From Pseudomonadales bacterium (GTDB lineage Bacteria; Pseudomonadota; Gammaproteobacteria; Pseudomonadales; Azotimanducaceae), in the NCBI GenBank assembly GCA_029251375.1, contig JAQXDL010000022.1, positions 310,001-374,000 on the forward strand: a DNA stretch of 64,000 bases. The letters run 5' to 3'. The position numbers and the translations under genes are program-made. The notes below the pieces were generated by a model, which saw only the letters and a list, made by a program, of their open reading frames with translations, was not told the DNA's origin and searched no databases. Shown piece after piece: positions 36,937 to 46,864 of this stretch; the stretch's first letter is position 1, and each line of letters begins with the position of its first letter.

Positions 36937-38520
36937 TCATATTTCCAAGCGGTCTAGTCGCCTTAGAGTCAGTGCTTCGCTCAGATGGGATGTGCTGACC
37001 TTGTCAGTACCCTCAAGGTCGGCGATGGTAAGAGCAATCTTTAAAACCTTGTAGTAAGCTCGCGCCGAATACCCAAGCTGATGAACGGCTTTGTCTAACA
37101 GCTTTTGCCCCGCGGGTTCTAATACACATTGCGCCTCGACGTCTTTAGACCGCAGACGGGCGTTAATTACGCCCCTGCGCAACATACGTTCTCGTGCTTG
37201 GCGGATCATCTTTTCAGCATGGTAATGTTCGCTAACATCTCCTTTTAGCTGAGGATCTGAGAACGTGCCTATCGCCAACGTTGGCACGTCAACGTGCAAA
37301 TCGATTCTGTCCATCAGAGGACCAGACACGCGATGTCGATAGCGCAGTATCTGATCAACAGTACAACGGCATCTGTTCTTTCCCATAATTGTTTGTTCAC
37401 TAAAGTAGCCGCAGGGGCATGGGTTCATTGCTGCGACAAGTTGAAAGCCAGCCGGATAGGTAACGTGATTGTTGGCTCTGCTAATCACAATGTGGTTTGA
37501 CTCAAGAGGCTCTCGAAGAACCTCCAAAACCTGACGAGAAAACTCGGGTAACTCATCAAGAAACAATACACCGTTATGGGCGAGCGATATTTCACCTGGC
37601 TTAGGAGGATTGCCACCACCCACTAAAGCGACCGCAGAGGCGGTATGGTGCGGGGCCCTATAGGGCCGTTTGTGCCAGTTGTGATGCTCTAACAACTCTG
37701 TGGAAATAGAGCGAATACAGGCCAGTTCCAAAGCTTCACTATCATTCATATTTGGTAGCAGACTACAAAGACGACTTGCCAACATTGATTTACCGGTGCC
37801 AGGAGGACCCAGCAACAAAATGTTGTGTCCGCCAGCGGCGGCGATAATCAACGCACGCTTCGCCATATGCTGACCTCTTACTTCGGACAAAAGCAGTTTG
37901 TCTGACGACAGTGTGTTTACGTTTATGGAGTTTGGTACATTTTGTACAGCGTTCGATCGAACCTTTGCGGTAAATGGCTTCATGACCTGCTCTGGACCGG
38001 CCATCTTTGACGAGCCGGCGAGATGGGCAACAACACTGAGTAAGCTATCGGTAACCAATACTTGTCCCGAAGATGCAAGTGCTGCTTCTGATGCATTACT
38101 TGTTGGGATGATCAGTTGCCGAGTCGTGTTTTGATTCTGCAGAGTTGCTGGTAAAACGCCCTTAACCCCCCTGATTGTCCCATTTAAGGCCAACTCACCG
38201 AGCGCTTCAAATTGTTGCAATTGGTCAATAGGCACCTGCCCACTTGCGGCGAGAATAACGAGCGCAATGGCGAGATCGTAGCGTCCCCCTTGTTTCGGCA
38301 GATCCGCGGGCGCAAGGTTTATCGTGACCTTACGTGAAGGCATCTGAAACCCTGAGTTTATAATGGCAGCTTTTACTCTATCTTTACTTTCTCGAACTGT
38401 TGCCTCGGGTAGCCCCACTATGATGGTTTGAGGCAGCCCGCTATTAATATCTGCTTCCACTGTAACAACAGGTGCATCGATACCTACTTGGGCTCTGGAG
38501 AAAATCGTTGCTACTGGCAT
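36937..38520 (-). CDS. comM: Mg chelatase-like AAA+ ATPase ComM/YifB
   Basis: Hexameric helicase that promotes branch migration during natural transformation. It has 527 residues. N-terminal Lon-like domain (about 1-170: VEADINSGLPQTIIVGLPEATVRESKDRVKAAI), AAA+ module with Walker A LLLGPPGTGKSMLA and Walker B GVLFLDELPEF, and a C-terminal domain with NPCPCGYF and ARAYYKVLKIALTIADLEG. Retains both Walker motifs. It works with DprA in transformation. Divergent from the PII gene; ubiK, often found between them, is absent. Confidence 0.94.
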   Translation of the reverse strand: MPVATIFSRAQVGIDAPVVTVEADINSGLPQTIIVGLPEATVRESKDRVKAAIINSGFQMPSRKVTINLAPADLPKQGGRYDLAIALVILAASGQVPIDQLQQFEALGELALNGTIRGVKGVLPATLQNQNTTRQLIIPTSNASEAALASSGQVLVTDSLLSVVAHLAGSSKMAGPEQVMKPFTAKVRSNAVQNVPNSINVNTLSSDKLLLSEVRGQHMAKRALIIAAAGGHNILLLGPPGTGKSMLASRLCSLLPNMNDSEALELACIRSISTELLEHHNWHKRPYRAPHHTASAVALVGGGNPPKPGEISLAHNGVLFLDELPEFSRQVLEVLREPLESNHIVISRANNHVTYPAGFQLVAAMNPCPCGYFSEQTIMGKNRCRCTVDQILRYRHRVSGPLMDRIDLHVDVPTLAIGTFSDPQLKGDVSEHYHAEKMIRQARERMLRRGVINARLRSKDVEAQCVLEPAGQKLLDKAVHQLGYSARAYYKVLKIALTIADLEGTDKVSTSHLSEALTLRRLDRLEI

Positions 38521-39416
<896 letters not shown>

Positions 39417-39486
39417 CCTAAGGTAGTGAATACCTAAGCTGGAATACTGAACAAAACCCAGTTAAAAAGGACAAGTCGAGATACTC

Positions 39487-39511
39487 AGGGGTGCTTTTGC
39501 ACCCCTCTTTT
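39487..39511 (+). terminator. Intrinsic terminator after the PII gene
   Basis: AGGGGTGC, loop TTTT, GCACCCCT, then CTTTT. Perfect 8-bp stem about 70 nt after the stop. Confidence 0.9.
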
Positions 39512-39647
39512 GTTGCGATGGGTCGACATAAATTTGTCGATATCCCGTTCGAAACAACGATTCGTGGATTACCCATTTTGAGTCTGTCGATCACGCAGCC
39601 GAGCAGGTTAAGGAATTGAAGGATAAGCCGCCAGCAAGTTTAGCTAC

Positions 39648-39747
39648 CTAGACGCACGAACTAGACCTACGATCTAGACGAACTACCGAGATGAACTAAC
39701 CATATAGGCTAACTGTACGGTCTAACTATACGGGCTAACTAGGCACA
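39648..39747. repeat. Degenerate 13-bp tandem repeat, about 8 units
   Basis: Units begin with CTAGAC or CTAAC at 39648, 39661, 39674 (short, 9 bp), 39683, 39696, 39709, 39722 and 39735. The last four CTAAC blocks are exactly 13 bp apart, e.g. CTAACTGTACGGT and CTAACTATACGGG. Non-coding. Confidence 0.75.
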
Positions 39748-39842
39748 AGGTGGTTCCAGTTATAGCACCGATACAAAATCGGAATTTCAACCGCACCGGT
39801 TGCACTCTATAATCAGGCTTCAAGTAAACGAATGGACATCGA

Positions 39843-41213
39843 ATGAAATATCAGAGCACCCGTGGCAAGGTGAGTCAGCTGACTTTCAAGCAAGCTGTAA
39901 TGATGGGATTAGCATCAGACGGCGGGCTGCTGTTGCCTGAATCGATACCAGATGTATCTAACTCGCTGTCGAAATTCGCAAATTGCTCTTATGTTGAGCT
40001 CGCCTATGAAGTGATGTCACTTTATATCACTGATATTGAAGAGTCTGAACTTAAGACAATTATTGAAACAAGTTATGCGACTTTTTCGCATCCTGATATC
40101 GTGCCTCTTAAAACAGTAGGCGATATCAATGTTCTGGAGCTTTTCCATGGACCAACGCTGGCGTTCAAAGATGTCGCACTGCAATTCCTAGGTAATGTTT
40201 TCGAACACATTTTGAAGGAATCTGGAAGTCGTGTGAACATACTGGGCGCTACCAGCGGTGATACTGGTAGTGCGGCAATTGCTGGTGTGCGAGGTAAAGC
40301 CAACATCGATGTTTACATTATGTTCCCGGAAGGCAAAACAAGCCCATTACAAGAGCTTCAAATGACGTCCGTGCTTGATGCGAATGTCCACAACATTGGT
40401 ATCAACGGCAGTTTTGATGACTGTCAGTCGTTATTGAAAACGATCTTTTCAGACCTAGAGTTTAAAGACAATTATCAACTTGCCGCTGTCAACTCGGTTA
40501 ACTGGGCGCGTGTACTTGCGCAAGTGGTCTACTATTTTTCTGCATACAATCAACTTGGACAACCAACAAAGTTCGATGTTTGTGTACCGACTGGAAACTT
40601 CGGCAACGTACTTGCCGGATACATCGCCAAGCAAATGGGCTTGCCGATCTCAAGACTCATCATTGCGACAAACAGCAATGACATCCTGGCGCGGTTCTTT
40701 AGAACGGGTATTTATGAAAGAGGTGACGTTAACTTCACTCATAGTCCGGCAATGGATATTCAAGTTGCCAGTAACTTTGAAAGATACCTCTTTTATAAGC
40801 TCGATCAGAATGCTGAGAAGCTAACCGAGTTTATGAAGAAATTTAGTGACACCGGTCGAGCGGAGCTTCGGTTCAATTCGGATCGGTTTGATAAAGACTT
40901 TGTCGCGGCATCGGTTTCCAACGAAGAGACTGTTCAGATTGTTAAGAAATATCATGAGACATTTAACTATCTATTAGACCCGCACACCGCTGTCGGTATA
41001 TCAGTGGCCGAGAAGGTTATGGATGCGGACGTGCCTTTAGTCTGTTTGTCTACCGCACATCCAGCTAAATTTAATGACGTTATGGCACAAGCATTGCCGG
41101 GCGTTCCGGTAACGCACCCGAGCCTTGAGGTGCTGAAAGGTAGTGAGACGAGAAAGATCGTGTTGGATTCGGATATCGAGGCTATCAAAACCCTTATCAA
41201 AGAGAGCCAATAG
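39843..41213 (+). CDS. thrC: Threonine synthase
   Basis: PLP enzyme converting O-phosphohomoserine to threonine. It has 456 residues, the longer gammaproteobacterial form. N-terminal MKYQSTRGKVSQLTFKQAVMMGLASDGGLLLPE, PLP lysine Lys109 in HGPTLAFKDVALQ, the phosphate loop GATSGDTGSAAIAG and VPTGNFGNVLAGYIAKQMG. It stands apart from thrB (25.5 kb) and hom. Convergent with the redoxin/copper-oxidase fusion gene. Confidence 0.96.
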   Translation: MKYQSTRGKVSQLTFKQAVMMGLASDGGLLLPESIPDVSNSLSKFANCSYVELAYEVMSLYITDIEESELKTIIETSYATFSHPDIVPLKTVGDINVLELFHGPTLAFKDVALQFLGNVFEHILKESGSRVNILGATSGDTGSAAIAGVRGKANIDVYIMFPEGKTSPLQELQMTSVLDANVHNIGINGSFDDCQSLLKTIFSDLEFKDNYQLAAVNSVNWARVLAQVVYYFSAYNQLGQPTKFDVCVPTGNFGNVLAGYIAKQMGLPISRLIIATNSNDILARFFRTGIYERGDVNFTHSPAMDIQVASNFERYLFYKLDQNAEKLTEFMKKFSDTGRAELRFNSDRFDKDFVAASVSNEETVQIVKKYHETFNYLLDPHTAVGISVAEKVMDADVPLVCLSTAHPAKFNDVMAQALPGVPVTHPSLEVLKGSETRKIVLDSDIEAIKTLIKESQ

Positions 41214-41262
41214 CCTTACAACCGTGCCAGTGCTTATCAGGAAAGATAAATGGGCGCGAAAT

Positions 41263-43353
41263 CTATTCTGAACCTGTAGATGCAGTCGGCTTTGCTTTGA
41301 AGCTCGCGGCATACTCCTGCCAGCTCAGTGCGCCGTCATCGTTTTGATCTAGCTTATCAAAGCTACCCGCTAGTCGCCGACCGGCACGACCTCTAACTTC
41401 TTCTTTTTGTATCGACTCATCGATATTGTCGTCCAACATACCGAAGAGTCGTCCGGCCCGTAATAATTCTTCGTACTGAGTTTTCTGATCCGCGCTGGTT
41501 TCGTCAACCCATCGGTAACTAATGGCGGTATACAGCATTTCTTCAAATGACTGATCGCCCCAGACAATCTTCTTTGTCGGGTCCGGGTTCGCCGGATTTT
41601 GTGCCGAATTGTCGTACCTGTAGCGCGCTATCAATTTTGCGCCAGCCGGTACCTTTATGGGGTCTTTAAACTCGTATGCACGTTGCCAGTTAAAATCGTA
41701 CTTTGGCAATGACAATATCATTTCTTCAGATCCGTCAGGGTATTGAATCGCTAACGTTGAAGACTGACCGCGATAGTGTGCATGTGGAAATGCATAAAAA
41801 AGTTCTGCGTCTTTGGGGAACTCTAGATAGGCGGTTTCAGCATGATTTGCCTGTCCAGGTGGTATCTCAATCGAGAAATCCATGATGACAGAGTTACGCA
41901 ACATTCTTGGCGGCTGCTTATCATAGAAGTACAGACCAATTTGCGTTGTATCGGTAACTTCTCGCCCGAAAGGTGTGTAGTGCATCTGCAGCCCAATTGC
42001 GCCGCCCGGTGGGATATAGGTTCCAAGTCCTTCTCTGGCTATCATTGATTCAGCGCCGACGGCGTAACCGCCGACAGATGCGCCCCACCTGACTTCATTA
42101 CTTTTTCCGTTCTTGGGTATGTCTTTCATATAGCCTGTTAAGACGTGGTGCACGGACTCTCTAGAGCCTACTTTGACTGTGCTTGCGCGAAGCCATTTGC
42201 CTTCCTCTAGCGGGTTCAGCACATAGGGTCGTTGATAATCAACGACACCGGTAGCAGGCACATCAAATGATGGTACGGTAAGAATCAGATCAGGCACGCC
42301 AAGCGGCCAATCAGGTAGTGATTCACGTGGGTCTGCTAAAGGATCATAGCCATCGCCTCGAGGAGAACCGGCTTCAATCCAATGCACGAGGGTTTTAATT
42401 TCACTGCTCGACAGGCTTCGATCATGCAGAAAGCTGCCAATATTGGGATCCGAATGCCAGGGCGGCATACGGTCGGTTCGAATCACTTCCCGAATCATGG
42501 GAGAGAAACCCTTAATCATGTCGTAGCTCGTCATTGCCCAAGGACCGATACCACCGACTTGATGGCATTCAACACAGCGTTGTTCGAGGATCGGCGCAAT
42601 AGTGTCTTTATATGAGATGCTGGCGTGCATCTCTTTCTTGTCTCTTTCTGGGAAATTAACGATGCAACCGGGTGCATCAACTTGACTAATTTTTACTGAT
42701 TCGCCCGCGATAACCGCATCCAAGGCGTCACTCAAATAAGCAAACTCTGCCTGTGCTTTTTGATTTTGGTAGGTCAACCGATCATCTACTGGTCCGTGGT
42801 AAACGACTTTGCGAGATTTTGGATTAATAACAAAAACTTCCGCTGTGCGTGTCACATTGAGAGATTCGCCGACCAATTGGTTCTCATCGACAAGCACAGG
42901 TATATCGAAGCCAAAATCGGCTACTTCTTTCGCGATGGTGGTTTGATTGTCCTGTAAATTAGAGTTCAACAGAAAGAATTTCACACCTTTTTTTTCATAA
43001 ACGTCTCTGACATCGCGATAGGCAGGTACGGCGTTACGAACGATCGGGCAGCCATTACCTTGTGTCATGATAACAATAGCGGGCGCGTCATTGTAGTAGA
43101 ACAGCCGGTGCGCGGTGCCTGTGTGATCCAACAATTGAAAGTCATCAACGCGCATTCCAACCACATCTTCGACAGAGGATACTGCGTGCATTTTGCTGTG
43201 ATGATTGCTCGCCTTATCCGTCGGTTTTGCGAGTGCTACTTGAGCGCCAAGGCTCAAAATAAGCGATAGTCCTATCGATGCGGCGAGTGATTGGGCCGGC
43301 CGCAATTGCTGTCTTTTAAGGCTAAGGGGTTTGGTTGATTTATTACTGATCAT
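41263..43353 (-). CDS. Exported fusion: redoxin, cytochrome c, copper monooxygenase-like, EF-hand
   Basis: Large periplasmic protein of 696 residues from ATG 43353 (signal peptide about 1-42, ending ALA). Domains in order: AhpC/TSA-like redoxin (about 60-220; single likely active Cys102 in GNGCPIVRNAVP); mono-heme cytochrome c (CVECH at 260-264, likely axial Met296); a PHM-like type II copper monooxygenase region with candidate ligands His402-His403, His458, His524, His526 and Met606; and a C-terminal EF-hand (DQNDDGALSWQEY, about 670-683). The copper-ligand pattern follows peptidylglycine monooxygenase. Substrate unknown. It is monocistronic and convergent with thrC. Confidence 0.8.
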   Translation of the reverse strand: MISNKSTKPLSLKRQQLRPAQSLAASIGLSLILSLGAQVALAKPTDKASNHHSKMHAVSSVEDVVGMRVDDFQLLDHTGTAHRLFYYNDAPAIVIMTQGNGCPIVRNAVPAYRDVRDVYEKKGVKFFLLNSNLQDNQTTIAKEVADFGFDIPVLVDENQLVGESLNVTRTAEVFVINPKSRKVVYHGPVDDRLTYQNQKAQAEFAYLSDALDAVIAGESVKISQVDAPGCIVNFPERDKKEMHASISYKDTIAPILEQRCVECHQVGGIGPWAMTSYDMIKGFSPMIREVIRTDRMPPWHSDPNIGSFLHDRSLSSSEIKTLVHWIEAGSPRGDGYDPLADPRESLPDWPLGVPDLILTVPSFDVPATGVVDYQRPYVLNPLEEGKWLRASTVKVGSRESVHHVLTGYMKDIPKNGKSNEVRWGASVGGYAVGAESMIAREGLGTYIPPGGAIGLQMHYTPFGREVTDTTQIGLYFYDKQPPRMLRNSVIMDFSIEIPPGQANHAETAYLEFPKDAELFYAFPHAHYRGQSSTLAIQYPDGSEEMILSLPKYDFNWQRAYEFKDPIKVPAGAKLIARYRYDNSAQNPANPDPTKKIVWGDQSFEEMLYTAISYRWVDETSADQKTQYEELLRAGRLFGMLDDNIDESIQKEEVRGRAGRRLAGSFDKLDQNDDGALSWQEYAASFKAKPTASTGSE

Positions 43354-43489
43354 TGTGAACGTCCTGTCAGATCGGACAAACAAACCGATCATAAGAATTA
43401 AGCGCAAAATTAGTAACTTTCATCATGGTACAAAAACCCGCCTATTTCCAGCCTTTGAACATCGACCGAACAGTGCCATGTTACGTTAA

Positions 43490-44197
43490 CTAGACTAGCC
43501 TGCCAGCGTTAGAATGAATCTGATCGACGGCCGCGGCTAGCTCATCTATGCGGGTTATGGTTTGGTCTGGCTTGGAATTGCCGCGGGGCTTTGTGCCTCT
43601 GTCCATCCATATGGTGTAGATTCCCAGCTTTTTCGCCGCATCAACATCGAGTTTGGGATCGTCACCAACATAAATCATCTGCCCTGCAGATAATTGGCTA
43701 TGGTTGAGCGCTGCGGAGAATAGGTCTGGTGCAGGTTTAGGCATGCCAACCTGTTCCGCTGAAAAAGCAAAATCGAACAAGTGATTCAAGCCAAGTCTGT
43801 TGATATCAGCATTACCATTAGAAAGCGCGCAAAGCCGATACTGTTTTTCCAATGCGGATAGCACATTTTCAGCACCATCGAACAACGTGATTTGATTTCG
43901 CGCGAACAAAAATTGTTCTATCGCATCACGGGAATAACGCTCTGCAGACTCATTATCCAGGCCGCTAAGTAACATGGCGCGCTCAATTAGGCGTCTTCTC
44001 ATCTCGGTAATTTGATTTATTAGATGAGGTTCATCGATAAGCATCTGATGCCGGAGTTCGCGCATCGACAGCACATCAAACTTGAGTGCCGGTACATGCT
44101 CAATGAGCCATTGGTTTAGATGCGACTCTGCATTGCGAATGATAGGCGCAACATCCCAGAGTGTGTCGTCAAGATCGAAGCCGATGAGTTTTATCAT
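43490..44197 (-). CDS. yigB: HAD-family hydrolase, YigB-like
   Basis: Haloacid dehalogenase-superfamily phosphatase of 235 residues. Motif I is FDLDDTLWD, motif II LSNGN, motif III lysine in MPKPAPD, motif IV VGDDPKLDVDAAKKLG. E. coli YigB, found in the same xerC-yigB position, dephosphorylates FMN; the same activity is plausible here but unproven. The start overlaps the xerC stop by 4 bp. Confidence 0.88.
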   Translation of the reverse strand: MIKLIGFDLDDTLWDVAPIIRNAESHLNQWLIEHVPALKFDVLSMRELRHQMLIDEPHLINQITEMRRRLIERAMLLSGLDNESAERYSRDAIEQFLFARNQITLFDGAENVLSALEKQYRLCALSNGNADINRLGLNHLFDFAFSAEQVGMPKPAPDLFSAALNHSQLSAGQMIYVGDDPKLDVDAAKKLGIYTIWMDRGTKPRGNSKPDQTITRIDELAAAVDQIHSNAGRLV

Positions 44198-45156
44198 TTG
44201 TTTGCGTCTCCCTCGCTCTTATTTTTGTGGGCCCTAGGGTGAGCATTGTCATAAACTTGAGCCAGGTGCTGAAAGTCCAGATGGGTATAAATTTGCGTTG
44301 TCGATATATCGGTGTGACCTAGCAATTCTTGCACCGCGCGGAGGTCTTGGCTGGATTCAAGTATATGGCTCGCAAATGAATGCCTGAGCATATGAGGATG
44401 TAACTTGCCTGGCAGCCCTTTCGATCTTGCCCACTGGGTTAATCGTGTTTGAACGGAGCGGGCACTAAGGCGGTCGCCCCTTTCACTCAAGAATAGTGCG
44501 TCCGGACATGAGATGACTTGTTTCTTTAGTGGCAGTTGCTCTCGAACAGATAGCCAGTCCTTGATAGATTTGAGCGCCATAGCACCAACAGGAATAATTC
44601 TTTGCTTATTGCCCTTGCCGTCAACTTTTATGGTTGCGTCGCTCCAATCAATGTTAGTGATGTCTGAGCTGACTATCTCACTAAGTCGCAAGCCCGATGA
44701 ATACAGGAGTTCGAGCATAGCTTGGTCACGTGTTTCATGCCATTGGCTTGATGATGCGTTCGAGTTTGATTTCTGATCAAGTAGCTGTGACATCTGATCA
44801 GTATCAAGTGTTCGCGGTAATCGTTTTTCTGTTTTTGGTGCAGTGAGGCCAATGGCTGGGTTTGCTTTCGCAAGACCTTCTCTAATGAGATAGTGAAAGA
44901 ATGTGCGAATCGTAGACAACTTTCTTTGTTGGCTCTTTCCGGATAAGCCCTGGCGATGATTCTGAGCTACATAGAAACGGAGTTGGTGCTCGACGATTCC
45001 GTTCCATTCGTCAATACCTTGTTCAGTTGCGAAGGTGAGCAGCTGTTTTAGATCACGCCGGTAGTTTTCCGTGGTGTTTTGAGCGAGCCCTTTCTCATTC
45101 TTTAGGTGTGCCAAAAAATTCTCAATTTGTTTTTCTTGGCTATTTGAACTCATCAC
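44194..45156 (-). CDS. xerC: Site-specific tyrosine recombinase XerC
   Basis: With XerD resolves chromosome dimers at dif. It has 320 residues. The N-terminal core-binding (SAM-like) domain ends near residue 115; the catalytic domain shows Arg in SSGLRLSEI, the Lys region GKGNKQR, HPHMLRHSFASH and LGHTDISTTQIYTH with the nucleophilic Tyr. Order lptM-lysA-dapF-DUF484-xerC-yigB is that of the gammaproteobacterial housekeeping xerC, arguing against a phage integrase. Confidence 0.95.
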   Translation of the reverse strand: MMSSNSQEKQIENFLAHLKNEKGLAQNTTENYRRDLKQLLTFATEQGIDEWNGIVEHQLRFYVAQNHRQGLSGKSQQRKLSTIRTFFHYLIREGLAKANPAIGLTAPKTEKRLPRTLDTDQMSQLLDQKSNSNASSSQWHETRDQAMLELLYSSGLRLSEIVSSDITNIDWSDATIKVDGKGNKQRIIPVGAMALKSIKDWLSVREQLPLKKQVISCPDALFLSERGDRLSARSVQTRLTQWARSKGLPGKLHPHMLRHSFASHILESSQDLRAVQELLGHTDISTTQIYTHLDFQHLAQVYDNAHPRAHKNKSEGDANK

Positions 45157-45180
45157 TTTCGGCTCATCATTGTTGTACCG

Positions 45181-45888
45181 CTAAACTTTGGCTTGTACGT
45201 CGATGTATCCTGGCAGTAGTTTTGATAGACAATCCGCGATGAAGCCGATAAATAGCGTGCCCATGTTATTCTGAAAATAGCTGGGGTCTTGACTACCAAT
45301 AGCCAGCAAGGCGATGGGTTCTCTGTCGCGTAAAACTGATATTACCGCTGCAGATTTTACGTTCGCACTTTGATGCTTAAACAAAAAGTCCTGTTCGGTC
45401 GGTCGCAGTGGACCTAGTGTTGGTTTTGAGCTTTTCATCAATGCCGAAACATATTCTCGTGCTGAAGATTCAGGTACGACAGAAGTAAAATGATTGAGTT
45501 GTTTGGCATCATTATCAAATGCAATCAGGCTGTATGCGCTGCATTTGAAATCATTTTGAAAGCTATCCTCTAACGCTTTGAAAAATTCGTCCGCAGTCTT
45601 TGCGTCTAAAAGCGATAGAATAAGTCGTTGACAGCGAATGAAAATCGCATCGTTATCTTTTGCTGCCCTGACGAATTCGTCGAGTCTCTTTTTCGTATCA
45701 AGGTTTCGTTCTCTGAGTAGTGCGACTTGTTTTTCGACCAGAGATATTGCGCCGCCCTGCTGATGGGGTAGTGACATGCTAAGTAACAACGCATCCCGAT
45801 CAGTAAAGAAGTCTGGGTTGTTGGCGAGAAAGTCAGCAACCTGAGAATGATCCAGTGCTGCCGCCTTCTTGCTTGATGTAATTGCCAT
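45181..45888 (-). CDS. DUF484 (YigA-like) GAF-fold protein
   Basis: Protein of 235 residues matching DUF484: N-terminal VADFLANNPDFFTDRDALLLSMSLPHQQGGAISLVEKQVALLRERN followed by a GAF-like domain (about 80-225). The conserved QVALLRERN helix is diagnostic. Function is unknown. It sits between dapF and xerC, its universal location in this phylum, so it is co-transcribed with them. Confidence 0.9.
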   Translation of the reverse strand: MAITSSKKAAALDHSQVADFLANNPDFFTDRDALLLSMSLPHQQGGAISLVEKQVALLRERNLDTKKRLDEFVRAAKDNDAIFIRCQRLILSLLDAKTADEFFKALEDSFQNDFKCSAYSLIAFDNDAKQLNHFTSVVPESSAREYVSALMKSSKPTLGPLRPTEQDFLFKHQSANVKSAAVISVLRDREPIALLAIGSQDPSYFQNNMGTLFIGFIADCLSKLLPGYIDVQAKV

Positions 45889-45933
45889 GGGTATTTGATC
45901 TCGCGGTTGCAGGCTCCTATCTAGACGCCTTTA

Positions 45934-46782
45934 TTATAGATGAAGCCGTCCCTCGTAGACTCTACAGGCGGGACCAGTCATCTTCACTGTTGAATTTTCG
46001 CCGTGCCAACTAATCTGAAGGTCTCCACCCGGTAGTGAAACTTTTACATTTTCATCCAGCAAACCCTGAAGTCTGCCGGCGACCATCGCCGCGCAGGCGC
46101 CGGTGCCGCAGGCGCGAGTTTCGCCAACGCCGCGCTCGAAGACACGCAGTTTAAGACGTGTTCTGGAAACGACCTGCATAAACCCAACATTCACTCTTGC
46201 GGGGAATCTCTCGTGGTTTTCAACAAGTGGACCGAGCGTTGCTACCGGTGCGGTGTCAACATCGTCTACAAGTATCACCGCATGTGGATTACCCATGCTA
46301 ATAACCGAGATAGATAGCTCTTCAGCGTCAGTACAAAGCGGTGAATGCACGCTTATTGGGTATAGAATTCTAGACTGGCTGGCAACGAACGGAATACACG
46401 CAGGCTGTAAAATTGGTGCACCCATGTCAATTGTGATGTTGCCGTCTTTTTCGAGATGGCAAGTGATGATGCCGGTATTGGTTTCTAAAACGATGGTTGT
46501 TTTAGTCGTTAAGCCACGGTCTCTAACGAAACGTAAAAAACATCGAGCACCGTTACCACATTGTTCGGCCTCTGTTCCGTCCGCATTGAAAATGGTGTAT
46601 CTGAAGTCGGCATTGGGAATGGTGGGTGGTTGTACGACTAACAACTGATCAAAACCGACACCCAGCCGACGGTCCGCAAGAGTTCGTATCTGATCCTCGC
46701 GAATAGTTAGGTCCTGGCTGATAAGGTCCAGAAGCACGAAATCGTTGCCTAGACCGTGCATCTTGGTAAATCGGAGTAACAT
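45934..46782 (-). CDS. dapF: Diaminopimelate epimerase
   Basis: Converts LL- to meso-diaminopimelate for lysine and peptidoglycan. It has 282 residues. The two catalytic cysteines lie in EQCGNGARCFLRFV and GETRACGTGACAAM; KMHGLGNDFVLLD at the N-terminus is diagnostic. Downstream of lysA, which uses its product, with an 82-bp gap. An unusual feature is none. Confidence 0.97.
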   Translation of the reverse strand: MLLRFTKMHGLGNDFVLLDLISQDLTIREDQIRTLADRRLGVGFDQLLVVQPPTIPNADFRYTIFNADGTEAEQCGNGARCFLRFVRDRGLTTKTTIVLETNTGIITCHLEKDGNITIDMGAPILQPACIPFVASQSRILYPISVHSPLCTDAEELSISVISMGNPHAVILVDDVDTAPVATLGPLVENHERFPARVNVGFMQVVSRTRLKLRVFERGVGETRACGTGACAAMVAGRLQGLLDENVKVSLPGGDLQISWHGENSTVKMTGPACRVYEGRLHL

Positions 46783-46864
46783 AATGTAGTAAGATTACCT
46801 TTACGTTGAGCTATTGCAACTATTACGCTTTGTTAGTTGCATTAACCTGATTGTTACAAGCGTT

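Larger units (their letters stand above)
39417..39842. other. 426-bp region between the PII gene and thrC
   Basis: No gene. It holds the PII-gene terminator (39487-39511) and an 8-unit degenerate 13-bp tandem repeat (39648-39747). The remainder upstream of thrC shows no clear promoter. Confidence 0.6.

Noticed and set aside
44194-45156. xerC as a sign of an integrated element
   Set aside because: It lies in the conserved lptM-lysA-dapF-DUF484-xerC-yigB operon, so it is the housekeeping recombinase.
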